This document shows positions 22,672-29,313 of a stretch of 64,000 nucleotides of DNA, piece after piece. Under the pieces are notes generated by a model, which was given only the letters and a program-made list of their open reading frames with translations, was not told the DNA's origin and did no database searches. The DNA is from a candidate division FCPU426 bacterium (GTDB lineage: Bacteria > Oederibacteriota > Muellerivitia > Muellerivitales > Muellerivitaceae). The stretch is taken from positions 1 to 64,000 of the forward strand of contig DAIDGV010000003.1 in the NCBI GenBank assembly GCA_027452205.1, read 5' to 3'. Position numbers and translations under genes: made by a program. How positions within the stretch are numbered: the stretch's first letter is position 1; every line of letters starts with the position of its first letter.

Positions 22672-23241
22672 ATGAAAAGTTTGAACATGAAGGTCGGGTT
22701 TTTGGTCTTGTCGATGTTGGGCAGTACTTTAGCGATGGCCGATGAGGCGGCGACCAGTTCTTCCGCCCCGACGCAGGGTTTTCGGTTGGGCGTGGAAGCG
22801 GGCTTTGATCTGGCGAACTTCGACGGCCAGAACGTGAACGATGTTTTCGGTTCCCGTTTGGGTTTTGTCGGCGGGGCCTTTGCGGACCTGCCTTTGGGAT
22901 CGATCCTGGCGCTCCAGCCGGAGCTGCTCTACGCCCAAAAGGGCGGGAAATATAACGGCAATAGCTACCAGGAGAATTACCTGGAAGTTCCGGTCCTTTT
23001 GAACATTACCGTCGTCGGGCCGGTGGCCATCCTCTTAGGACCCTCGTTCGATATGAATGTTTTCGACAGCGGCCTGAACAACACGAACAACGGGGACATC
23101 GGTTTGGTGGGCGGGGTCCAGTTGAACATCTCCCAACTGCTGATCAGCGGTCGTTATGAAGTGGGTTTGACCGACGTGAATACGACCCAAAAGTTCCAGA
23201 ACGGGACCTTTACCTTGATGGTGGGCCTGTCACTGTTCTAG
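22672..23241 (+). CDS. PorT/OMP_b-brl-like outer-membrane barrel
   Basis: The 189-aa product starts with a signal peptide (to about residue 23, AMA-DEA). The mature part shows the repeating strand pattern of the PorT-type eight-stranded barrel: FRLGVEAGFDLANF, SRLGFVGGAFADLPL, LALQPELLYAQKGGKY, YLEVPVLLNI, and a terminal strand ending VGLSLF with C-terminal Phe, as expected for outer-membrane insertion. Its ribosome site is weak. It lies 41 bp after the lmo0937-like gene and may be the end of the P12 transcript. Confidence 0.85.
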   Translation: MKSLNMKVGFLVLSMLGSTLAMADEAATSSSAPTQGFRLGVEAGFDLANFDGQNVNDVFGSRLGFVGGAFADLPLGSILALQPELLYAQKGGKYNGNSYQENYLEVPVLLNITVVGPVAILLGPSFDMNVFDSGLNNTNNGDIGLVGGVQLNISQLLISGRYEVGLTDVNTTQKFQNGTFTLMVGLSLF

Positions 23242-23262
23242 TGACTTGATCACGAGCTGACG

Positions 23263-23356
23263 CGCGGCCCGCCTTGGGACTTCCGCGCCCCATCCCGCGG
23301 CGCTGAGGCGCCAAGGACAGGGTGCGCGGACAGGGAGTTCTGGGGACCGGGCCGCG
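23263..23356 (+). other. GC-rich, potentially structured intergenic segment
   Basis: A short segment much richer in GC than its surroundings has nested complementarity: outer arms CGCGGCCCG/CGGGCCGCG (9 bp, perfect), inner CCTTGG/CCAAGG, and GCGCC/GGCGC within. It could be a small RNA, a leader of the SOD gene or a terminator-like structure. No T tract follows, and no known RNA family is recognisable. The strand is assumed. Confidence 0.35.
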
Positions 23357-23391
23357 GGCTTATGGGATCATCGATCCGAAAGAAGAGGGAA

Positions 23392-24015
23392 ATGACTTAT
23401 AGCGCTAAGGATTACGAAAAACTGCTGGGAATGAGGGGCTTCAGCGACAAATTGCTCAAGACACACTTCAAGCTTTATGAGGGCTATGTCGCTCACATCA
23501 ACAAGATGATCGATTACTTGGCCGGCGCGGACAAGGCGACCCAGGAATATGACGAGATCAAACGAAGGTTCGCTTGGGAATTCAACGGGATGCGGCTGCA
23601 CGAGGCTTATTTCGGCAACATGAATAAGAATGAGGTGCGGTTGAACCCGCACTCCGAACTGGCCAGGAAACTGGTCGAGGATTTTGGATCGCTCACCGAG
23701 TGGGAAAAGGATTTCAAGGCGGTCTCATCCATGCGAGGCATCGGTTGGGCGGTCTTGGCCTGGGACCCGGAAGGGGAACGGTTCTTCAATATTTGGATCA
23801 ATGAACACGATATCGGCCATCTTTTTTACTCGGTAGCGGTGTTGGTGAACGACGTGTTCGAGCACGCTTACATGATGGATTACAACATGGACCGGAAAAG
23901 CTATATCGAGGCTTTCCTGCGGGTGATCGATTGGTCTGAGGTGGAAAGACGATTTGTCGGCGTGAAATCGAACTCCACTGTCCGCTCCGTCCCCGCTTGG
24001 AGCGGCGAGGCTTGA
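23392..24015 (+). CDS. Fe/Mn-family superoxide dismutase
   Basis: The 207-aa product (ATG 23392, GAAGAGGGAA upstream) has the Fe/Mn SOD layout. Putative metal ligands are His25 (KTHFKLYEGYV), His70 (MRLHEAYF), Asp154 and His158 (NDVFEHAYMMDY). The first ligand motif is one residue shorter than the usual HxxxHHxxYV and lacks its second His pair, as in a divergent branch of the family. An NEHD segment near 137-140 occupies the place of the active-site Gln/His. It converts superoxide to peroxide and oxygen in the cytoplasm. It overlaps functionally with the rubredoxin-like and Dps genes just downstream. Confidence 0.9.
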   Translation: MTYSAKDYEKLLGMRGFSDKLLKTHFKLYEGYVAHINKMIDYLAGADKATQEYDEIKRRFAWEFNGMRLHEAYFGNMNKNEVRLNPHSELARKLVEDFGSLTEWEKDFKAVSSMRGIGWAVLAWDPEGERFFNIWINEHDIGHLFYSVAVLVNDVFEHAYMMDYNMDRKSYIEAFLRVIDWSEVERRFVGVKSNSTVRSVPAWSGEA

Positions 24016-24016
24016 G

Positions 24017-24265
24017 ATGCCGGCTTTCAACCCTTTCTTGAACCGTCAAGAGAAGCTGGGGCCGACCGCGCCGGAAATGGGGATCGGCGTGATGCCCCAG
24101 TCGGGCCATGGCAATTACAGCTATGACGCCCTGAGGGATAAGACGGAACTTTTATGGAAGTGCCTGGTCTGCGGGGAACTGAAGCCCAGGAATCGATGGA
24201 CTCTGGATGTTTGCCCCGCTTGCGGGGCCCTGAAGTCGCAGTTCGTTCTGGTGGCCGAGGATTGA
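24017..24265 (+). CDS. Rubredoxin-like protein
   Basis: The 82-aa product has a 45-residue N-terminal extension, then a rubredoxin/rubrerythrin-type metal knuckle pair: WKCLVCGELKPRNRW and VCPACGALKSQF. The two CxxC pairs lie 15-17 residues apart, as in the short rubrerythrin C-terminal domain rather than in full rubredoxins. It would bind one iron or zinc and pass electrons. It starts 1 bp after the SOD stop, which implies tight coupling; together they suggest superoxide or peroxide defence. Confidence 0.85.
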   Translation: MPAFNPFLNRQEKLGPTAPEMGIGVMPQSGHGNYSYDALRDKTELLWKCLVCGELKPRNRWTLDVCPACGALKSQFVLVAED

Positions 24266-24297
24266 CGCCCGCGCTGACGGGCCCGAAAGGAAACGCG

Positions 24298-24780
24298 ATG
24301 TATCCAACGAAGAACAGTCTTCCGGAGAAGACCCGGGAACGGGTGATCACGATGTTGCAAGAGCGGCTGACGGACTCCATCGACATGGCGCTGCAAGCCA
24401 AGCAAGCGCACTGGAACGTCAAGGGGCCGGATTTCATCGCTTTGCATGAGCTGTTCGACAAGGTGGCGGAGGCCGCTGAGGACTATGTGGACCTGATCGC
24501 CGAGAGGATCGTGCAATTGGGCGGGATCGCCCTGGGGACCTTGGCGTCCCTGAAAGAGCGCACGACCCTGCCGGTCTATTCGGTAACGATCGCCAGCGGC
24601 AAGGAACATGTGGCCGCCCTGTCCCACGCCTTGGCGTCCTATGGCGAATCGGTCAGGGACTCGATCGCCCGGGCGGCCGAAGCGGGAGACGCCGATACGG
24701 CGGATCTTTTGACGGAAGTTTCGAGGGGAACGGACAAGTGGTTGTGGTTCGTGGAAGCGCACGGCCAATCGGAGCGTTGA
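24298..24780 (+). CDS. dps: Dps-family ferritin-like DNA-protection protein
   Basis: I use ATG 24298 (GAAAGGAAACGCG upstream), giving 160 aa, a typical Dps length. The ferroxidase signature is clear: QAHWNVKGPDFIALHELFD at about residues 35-54, with the His and the Asp/Glu that form the inter-subunit di-iron site, followed by the long helix with LIAERI. Dps forms a dodecamer that oxidises Fe(II) with H2O2 and stores the mineral, which protects DNA. It follows SOD and the rubredoxin-like gene with a 32-bp gap, so an oxidative-stress operon is likely. Confidence 0.95.
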   Translation: MYPTKNSLPEKTRERVITMLQERLTDSIDMALQAKQAHWNVKGPDFIALHELFDKVAEAAEDYVDLIAERIVQLGGIALGTLASLKERTTLPVYSVTIASGKEHVAALSHALASYGESVRDSIARAAEAGDADTADLLTEVSRGTDKWLWFVEAHGQSER

Positions 24781-24827
24781 ACAGGACCGGACCCTCCCCG
24801 GCCACAACTAGGTTGAAAGGAAAACGA

Positions 24828-25253
24828 ATGAAGGACTTTAAAAAAGCGGCTTTAACGGCGGGGCTGATGGGTTTGTTGGCCTGCGGCTGCGCGGCAAAGA
24901 AGGTGGATAACACCGAGGTGCCGAAGTCGCCGGAAGAACAGCAGGTGGCGGTGGTCGCGACGCCGACAAGCTTGCCGGCTCACCAGAAGTATGTGGTGCG
25001 AAAAGGGGACACCCTTTGGGCGATCTCCGGGCGCTCGGAGGTTTATTCGGATCCTTTTCAGTGGCCTTTGATCTTCAAAGCGAACCGGGACCAGATACAG
25101 GACCCGGATGAGATCGAGGTGGACCAGGTTTTCTCCATCCAAAAGGACCCGTCATCGGACCAGGTGAAGAATGCCAGGCGTTTGGCCGGCGATACGCCGC
25201 CTTTCGTGGCGCACGCGAACCCGCGTAAGCCTTTGCCGATCGATTACTTTTGA
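24828..25253 (+). CDS. LysM-domain lipoprotein
   Basis: The ATG at 24828 has GAAAGGAAAACGA upstream and gives 141 aa. The signal peptide ends in a lipobox (LLACGC, lipidated Cys near residue 19 or 21). One LysM domain follows, KYVVRKGDTLWAISG near residue 54, through DPDEIEVDQVFSIQ, which binds peptidoglycan glycan chains. The QWPLIFKANRD segment is typical of LysM in periplasmic envelope proteins. It lies 47 bp after dps and may share its transcript. It probably links the outer membrane to the cell wall. Confidence 0.9.
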   Translation: MKDFKKAALTAGLMGLLACGCAAKKVDNTEVPKSPEEQQVAVVATPTSLPAHQKYVVRKGDTLWAISGRSEVYSDPFQWPLIFKANRDQIQDPDEIEVDQVFSIQKDPSSDQVKNARRLAGDTPPFVAHANPRKPLPIDYF

Positions 25254-25286
25254 ACAAGTTGAACAAAAAAGAAAGAAGGAACAAAG

Positions 25287-25805
25287 ATGAGAATGAAAAT
25301 GACGGCAGTATTGGGTTTTGTGTGTTTGTCCGCGATGGGTCTGGCTTTGGCCGATGACGCCTCGCTCAAGAACAACAAGACGGAGCTGGACCAGAAGATC
25401 GGCAACGATCAAAAGGGGGTTTCCAAGGCCGACGACAATATCGGCGAGGATACCACGGCGGTCAATTCGGATAGCGACGCCGTCAAGGATGACAAGCGCA
25501 GGTTGAACAGCCACTACGCGAACCTGGTGAAGGACCGGGAGGAATTGCGGGATGCCAAAGCCAAAGGCGACCAAGACAAGATCAAGGCCAAGGAAACGGA
25601 TATCCGGCATGACCATCACGCGATGCACAAGGACACGGTCAAGTTGAAGAAAGACCGCGCCGTGCGCAAGACCAGTGAGGGAAAATTGAAAAAGGACGAG
25701 AATAAACGCGATTCGGATGTGAGCAAGTTGGACTCGAACAATGAAAAGCTGAACAAGACCAACGAGAAGATCGAGGATAAAAAACAGGATACGGAATCGA
25801 AGTAA
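25287..25805 (+). CDS. Exported, highly charged low-complexity protein
   Basis: The 172-aa product has a signal peptide (residues 1-22, ALA-DD). The mature part is almost all Lys, Asp, Asn, Glu and Ser in a repetitive pattern (KKDENKRDSDVSKLDSN), consistent with a long helix or disordered polyampholyte in the periplasm, somewhat like Lpp-type or hydrophilin-like stress proteins. No domain is recognisable. It ends the oxidative-stress gene run and is followed directly by a terminator. Confidence 0.82.
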   Translation: MRMKMTAVLGFVCLSAMGLALADDASLKNNKTELDQKIGNDQKGVSKADDNIGEDTTAVNSDSDAVKDDKRRLNSHYANLVKDREELRDAKAKGDQDKIKAKETDIRHDHHAMHKDTVKLKKDRAVRKTSEGKLKKDENKRDSDVSKLDSNNEKLNKTNEKIEDKKQDTESK

Positions 25806-25818
25806 TTTCGGGTAGGGG

Positions 25819-25855
25819 GCCGGGTGGTGATGATCGAAGCCGCCCGGCTTTTTTT
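25819..25855 (+). terminator. Rho-independent terminator
   Basis: Stem GCCGGGTGG/CCGCCCGGC (one G-T pair), 12-base loop, then seven T. Confidence 0.9.
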
Positions 25856-25879
25856 AACGTAAAGCCAAGGCGGTGAAAT

Positions 25880-27085
25880 ATGGGCTCGATATCGGACAAG
25901 AGCCTAGCGGATGGCGCGAAAAGGTCCGCGCGTATCCTTCGGTTCGAGTTGGCTCCCATCACCATGCTGCAGATCATTTTAGTGATCGCCGGCCTGTGGC
26001 TGTTGTTCAAGCTGCTGCCGGTCTTTTTGGTCCTGATCGCTGCCTTTTTCATCACGGAAACTTTGAACCCGCTGGTCCAATGGCTGGAAAAGAAGGGCGC
26101 GTCCAGGGGTTTTTCGATCGGTCTCGTTTTTGTGTCGTTGTTGGTCCTCACGGTCACGCTGGCCATCTTTACGGTACCGGCATTGCTCGCCCAAGCTTCC
26201 TCCATCCTGGAACAAGAGCCCCTCTTACGGGAGCAATTGGCGGACAAGCTCTCCGGGTTTCCCTTCAGTCATGATCTGGCCAATTGGTTGAAAGGTTTTA
26301 AATACACCGGGACGGTCAATGTGACCAGCGCCACGGCCTTTTCTTTGCAAGCGATCGGGTTCATTACTTACGGCCTCGGGGCCATTTCCTTGGCCCTCTA
26401 TCTGATGATCGACCGGGACCGGATGAGGGGCGGTCTTTATTCGGTCGTGCCCCGGTCCCACCATATCCGGCTTTCTCGGGTGATGATGAACTTGGAGACC
26501 ATTGTGGGCGCTTACATCCGGGGGCAGGTCATCACCAGTCTGTCGATCGGCGCATTCGTGCTGGTCCTGCTTTTGTGCTCTGGCATCGAGAATGCGCTGG
26601 CCTTGGCGGTCTTCAGCTCCGTAGCCGACATCCTGCCTTACATCGGCATTTTCCTTCCCATGGCCGCGGCGGTCCTTTCCGCGGCGCCCCATGGGCCCGT
26701 GGTCACACTGGTCGTCCTCGCGGGGATGCTCATTTACATGGAGTTCGAGAGCCGGTACTTGGTGCCGAGGGTCTATGGCAGGGCCCTTCGATTGCCTTCG
26801 ACAGTAGTTTTGATCTCGCTATTGGCCGGGGGGATCCTAATGGGGATCACAGGCGCCTTACTGGCGCTGCCTTTCGCCGCGGCGGTGATGATGCTTCTTG
26901 AGGAATTACGGGTCCAATTGCCGGGGGAGCAGGAGCGGGTCGGGGATGTGGTGCTGCGGCAGAAAGATGACCAGGGTGAAAAGGAATATGAGCGGCGCAC
27001 CGAGGGGGTCTCGTCAGAACGGTCGGCGGCCATCGCGGTGGAAATATCCGGTGACCGGGTGAAGGAAGAATCGAAAGTGAAATGA
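25880..27085 (+). CDS. AI-2E/PerM-family membrane permease (second copy)
   Basis: The 401-aa protein has the family layout: TM segments near 33-55 and 62-80, a long soluble part, then TM segments from 165 to 350, with DILPYIGIFLPM and GALLALPFAAAVMML as conserved blocks. A 45-residue hydrophilic C-terminal tail rich in Glu, Arg and Lys is unusual for the family. The substrate is not predictable. It begins 25 bp after a terminator and is followed 6 bp later by a small membrane-protein gene. It is a distant paralogue of the permease at 4995. Confidence 0.92.
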   Translation: MGSISDKSLADGAKRSARILRFELAPITMLQIILVIAGLWLLFKLLPVFLVLIAAFFITETLNPLVQWLEKKGASRGFSIGLVFVSLLVLTVTLAIFTVPALLAQASSILEQEPLLREQLADKLSGFPFSHDLANWLKGFKYTGTVNVTSATAFSLQAIGFITYGLGAISLALYLMIDRDRMRGGLYSVVPRSHHIRLSRVMMNLETIVGAYIRGQVITSLSIGAFVLVLLLCSGIENALALAVFSSVADILPYIGIFLPMAAAVLSAAPHGPVVTLVVLAGMLIYMEFESRYLVPRVYGRALRLPSTVVLISLLAGGILMGITGALLALPFAAAVMMLLEELRVQLPGEQERVGDVVLRQKDDQGEKEYERRTEGVSSERSAAIAVEISGDRVKEESKVK

Positions 27086-27091
27086 GGGTTT

Positions 27092-27367
27092 ATGAAAAAA
27101 CCGAACGTTGATAAGAAAGTTTTTGGGTTGGGTCTTTTGATCGTGATGTTGATCTTGATGGGGACTTTTTCGATCGATCGGCTGCTGGCCCCTTCGGCGG
27201 TCCGGCAGGTCAGCGCGGGACCGGTGTCCGCGGTACGATCCGCGAAAGCCGATGGAAATTACGCGATGCTGCCGTATGAACTGACGCCGCCGGGTGAAGA
27301 AACGCCGGTCAACACGTCCGTGATGGTAGCCACGCCGATCCCCACCTCGAGCGGGGACGACGAGTGA
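27092..27367 (+). CDS. Small single-TM protein of unknown function
   Basis: The 91-aa product has one N-terminal TM segment (about residues 11-31) after a short basic stretch, so it probably stays anchored with the Pro/Thr/Ser-rich remainder in the periplasm. No motif is recognised. Its ATG lies 6 bp after the permease stop with a GAGGG site overlapping that end, which suggests coupled translation and a possible partnership with the permease. Confidence 0.75.
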   Translation: MKKPNVDKKVFGLGLLIVMLILMGTFSIDRLLAPSAVRQVSAGPVSAVRSAKADGNYAMLPYELTPPGEETPVNTSVMVATPIPTSSGDDE

Positions 27368-27423
27368 TCCGTCCTTAAAAGATGGCAAGGACACTCAAGG
27401 ACCGCTTCTGTCGTCATGGGGCG

Positions 27424-27467
27424 GAATGAACCGCGCGAAACATTTTTTTGTGTTCCGCGGCTCATTC
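27424..27467. terminator. Inverted repeat between convergent genes
   Basis: Imperfect arms GAATGA-CCGCG and CGCGG-TCATTC enclose a T-rich loop. The place, between two converging genes, suggests a bidirectional terminator, but no T tract follows the stem. Confidence 0.5.
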
Positions 27468-27505
27468 TCGAATATTAAGGTCTGGTTCGGTCTTTTGCGG
27501 CCGCC

Positions 27506-27823
27506 TCAGGCCGGAACGAGATGATGTTCGGGCTTTTTCGGCGGATCGTTCGAAGGACGGGATTTGGCCGGGGGATTGTTCTTGAAGACGGGGGCCAGGT
27601 CCGCGTTGATCTTGGCGTATTCCGGGTCCTTCTCGGCGGATTCGACGATGGCGCCGATCGGGCAGGCGGAAAAGCAGTTGGCGCAATCCGTACACTCGTT
27701 GGGATCGATGACCATGAAGACCTGATCCTTGTAACTTCCGGTATGGATGCAATTGACCGGGCAAACTTCCACGCAATTGGCATAGACCTCTCCTAAACAT
27801 TTATCCGTAATGACATAAGGCAT
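27506..27823 (-). CDS. FdxA-like 7Fe/8Fe ferredoxin
   Basis: I use ATG 27823 (AAGAGGGATCT upstream), giving 105 aa. The first cluster motif reads CLGEVYANCVEVCPVNC and the second CTDCANCFSACPIGA, the order seen in FdxA-type ferredoxins. The first motif lacks the second Cys of a full CxxCxxC set, so a 3Fe-4S plus 4Fe-4S arrangement is most likely. A 35-residue Pro/Lys-rich tail ends the protein. It is a soluble low-potential electron carrier. It lies 29 bp downstream of two DUF2934-like genes on the same strand and could share P13. Confidence 0.9.
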   Translation of the reverse strand: MPYVITDKCLGEVYANCVEVCPVNCIHTGSYKDQVFMVIDPNECTDCANCFSACPIGAIVESAEKDPEYAKINADLAPVFKNNPPAKSRPSNDPPKKPEHHLVPA

Positions 27824-27852
27824 AGATCCCTCTTTCTTAGGTTTTGGGCCGA

Positions 27853-28074
27853 TCAGCGATCGGACTCGTCCAGTTTTTCTTTTACGTTTCTTTCGGCTTC
27901 GAGCCAATCGCTCAACGCGTCGCCGGATTGGCCGTATTTTTCCCTTTCCAGCCACAGGCAATAGGCGGTCCCTTGAATGGATCTTTTGAGGTCATAAGCC
28001 TCTTCCGCCTCGAACAGGTCCAACTCCTCGTCGACGGGTTGGGTCAGCTCTTGGAAGGTGCGGTTTTGGCTCAT
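27853..28074 (-). CDS. DUF2934-like small protein
   Basis: I place the start at ATG 28074, where AAGGAAAACAAA precedes it (73 aa); the longer frame to 28131 lacks such a site. The core SIQGTAYCLWLEREKYG and ALSDWLEAERNVKE fits the DUF2934 helix-turn-helix pattern. The protein is acidic and cytoplasmic, function unknown. It is tandem with a paralogue 58 bp upstream; both follow P13. Confidence 0.83.
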   Translation of the reverse strand: MSQNRTFQELTQPVDEELDLFEAEEAYDLKRSIQGTAYCLWLEREKYGQSGDALSDWLEAERNVKEKLDESDR

Positions 28075-28132
28075 TTTGTTTTCCTTGATCCAATCCACTG
28101 AAAAGACCTTGGGTTTTATGAGGGTGTCCACG

Positions 28133-28339
28133 CTATGCCAGGTTTTCTTTGACGGCTTTTTCGGCCCTCAGCCAATCGTGCAGTTCGTCGCCCGGACGGG
28201 CCTCCCGCCTGCGTTCCATGCCGAGGTAATAAGCGGCTATCTCGATGGATTGTTTCGAGTCGTCCACATCCTCTGGTTCGAGCCGGGGATCTTTTTCGTC
28301 AAAGATCGGGATCTCTTTGAATCTTTTGATCTTGTACAT
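28133..28339 (-). CDS. DUF2934-like small protein
   Basis: The 68-aa product has AAGGAGAACCTC upstream of its ATG. Residues 30-65 carry the family core: SIEIAAYYLGMERRRE, then ELHDWLRAEKAVKE. The N-terminal half (MYKIKRFKEIPIFDEKDP) is not shared with the other copies. It is the first gene after P13. Tandem divergent paralogues suggest that dosage or combination matters; no function is known. Confidence 0.83.
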   Translation of the reverse strand: MYKIKRFKEIPIFDEKDPRLEPEDVDDSKQSIEIAAYYLGMERRREARPGDELHDWLRAEKAVKENLA

Positions 28340-28380
28340 GAGGTTCTCCTTGGTGTGTCTTTAAGACGCCTTATGGAGAA

Positions 28381-28394
28381 GCAATAAACGGGCC
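28381..28394 (-). promoter_or_regulatory. Sigma-54-type promoter (P13)
   Basis: On the minus strand CGGCCCGTTTATTGCTTC, exact GG-N10-GC, about 42 bp before the ATG at 28339. Confidence 0.82.
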
Positions 28395-28454
28395 GTTCGC
28401 CGGGGAATTAAAAGCTCATTTCTGCGGTCTTTGTCCAGGCGGAAAGCCGGACAT

Positions 28455-28486
28455 ATCAAAACGAAAGGGCCTTGGATCGTTTTGAT
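28455..28486. promoter_or_regulatory. Enhancer-like inverted repeat between P13 and P14
   Basis: ATCAAAACG, 14 bases, CGTTTTGAT: perfect 9-bp arms, identical in arms and spacing to the site at 1427-1458. It is centred 76-77 bp from each of the two divergent promoters. Confidence 0.8.
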
Positions 28487-28546
28487 AATCCGTCCCGGGC
28501 CTGCTCCAAAAGAGCGCCCGATCGGCCCTTTTCCCACCCGATCCTT

Positions 28547-28560
28547 GGCACCCTCCTTGC
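28547..28560 (+). promoter_or_regulatory. Sigma-54-type promoter (P14)
   Basis: TTGGCACCCTCCTTGCTTTA: the best -24/-12 match in the window. The predicted start near 28572 leads a four-gene unit ending with the third DUF3494 gene. Confidence 0.9.
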
Positions 28561-28622
28561 TTTATCAGAGATGGCAATTAGGTGAAAGTCGGGATTCCAC
28601 GACCGGTAACGAGGAGGCTCGA

Positions 28623-28835
28623 ATGAGGGAAGTGTTCTTTAGCTTCAGTTTTGTTCTGCTGGTGACGTTGGCCTTCATGGATATGGCTTGTTACGCGCAT
28701 GTGAATGGCGCGGGAGCGGGGATGGAGATCCAACCGCGTGACGCCAAATGGCATTACTACAACGATAGCGGTCACGATGACGCCTGGCGTTCGCGTCACG
28801 CGTGGCATGAAGACCGTAATGATTGGGACCGTTAA
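28623..28835 (+). CDS. Small secreted His/Asp-rich peptide
   Basis: ATG 28623 has GAGGAGGCTCGA upstream; the product is 70 aa. A signal peptide (about residues 1-25, ending CYA) leaves a mature peptide of about 45 residues that is rich in His, Asp, Trp and Arg (HDDAWRSRHAWHEDRNDWDR). This could bind metal or be disordered; I know no family. It is the first gene after P14. Confidence 0.75.
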   Translation: MREVFFSFSFVLLVTLAFMDMACYAHVNGAGAGMEIQPRDAKWHYYNDSGHDDAWRSRHAWHEDRNDWDR

Positions 28836-28865
28836 GATCCGGCGGAAGCCAAAGGAGAAGATCGA

Positions 28866-29027
28866 ATGTTATATCTGACCGCTTCAAGTTTACTGATCCT
28901 TTGGCTTTTGGCTTATGTGAATGCCTATACCCTTGGCGGGTTCATCCCGATCGTTTTGATCCTCTCCGGCCTCCTTTTCGCCGGTGGATTCCTTGAGAAG
29001 AGATGGGAACGCAAAGAGTACGTATAA
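28866..29027 (+). CDS. Small two-TM protein, lmo0937-like
   Basis: A 53-aa frame begins at ATG 28866 with AAAGGAGAAGATCG upstream. The product (LTASSLLILWLLAYVNAYT, then GGFIPIVLILSGLLFAGGF) repeats the plan of the lmo0937 family: two TM segments joined by a GG-containing turn, with a basic tail (EKRWERKEYV). It lies 30 bp after the secreted peptide gene and 9 bp before the BON gene, so it belongs to the P14 operon. Confidence 0.82.
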   Translation: MLYLTASSLLILWLLAYVNAYTLGGFIPIVLILSGLLFAGGFLEKRWERKEYV

Positions 29028-29036
29028 AGGCTCGTT

Positions 29037-29279
29037 ATGTCCTTAAAGCACGTGTCGGATGTCGAGATGGCGGATCTTGTGGTCCGAACCCTTCGGGGAA
29101 TGGGGGAACATCTTCATGTCAGCGCCCGGGACGGTGTCGTGACCTTATCAGGCATCGCGGAGGACTATGAGGAAAAGCGCCAGATCGATACCGCCGTCAA
29201 AATGATCCACGGGGTCCATCAAGTCATTGACATGATCCGGGTCGTTTCTCGCGAGAGCTCGTTCGATAACTATCGATAA
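29037..29279 (+). CDS. Single BON-domain protein
   Basis: The 80-aa product is one BON domain: SDVEMADLVVRTLRG, then HVSARDGVVTLSGIAEDYEE and a closing GVHQVIDMIRVV. BON domains bind phospholipid or glycan surfaces and usually sit in periplasmic osmotic-stress proteins such as OsmY. No signal peptide is visible, so this one may be cytoplasmic or exported by another route. It is the third gene of the P14 unit, 9 bp after its neighbour. Confidence 0.9.
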   Translation: MSLKHVSDVEMADLVVRTLRGMGEHLHVSARDGVVTLSGIAEDYEEKRQIDTAVKMIHGVHQVIDMIRVVSRESSFDNYR

Positions 29280-29313
29280 GAAAAATGTTGGATAAAAAGA
29301 AAGCGTGAATTGA

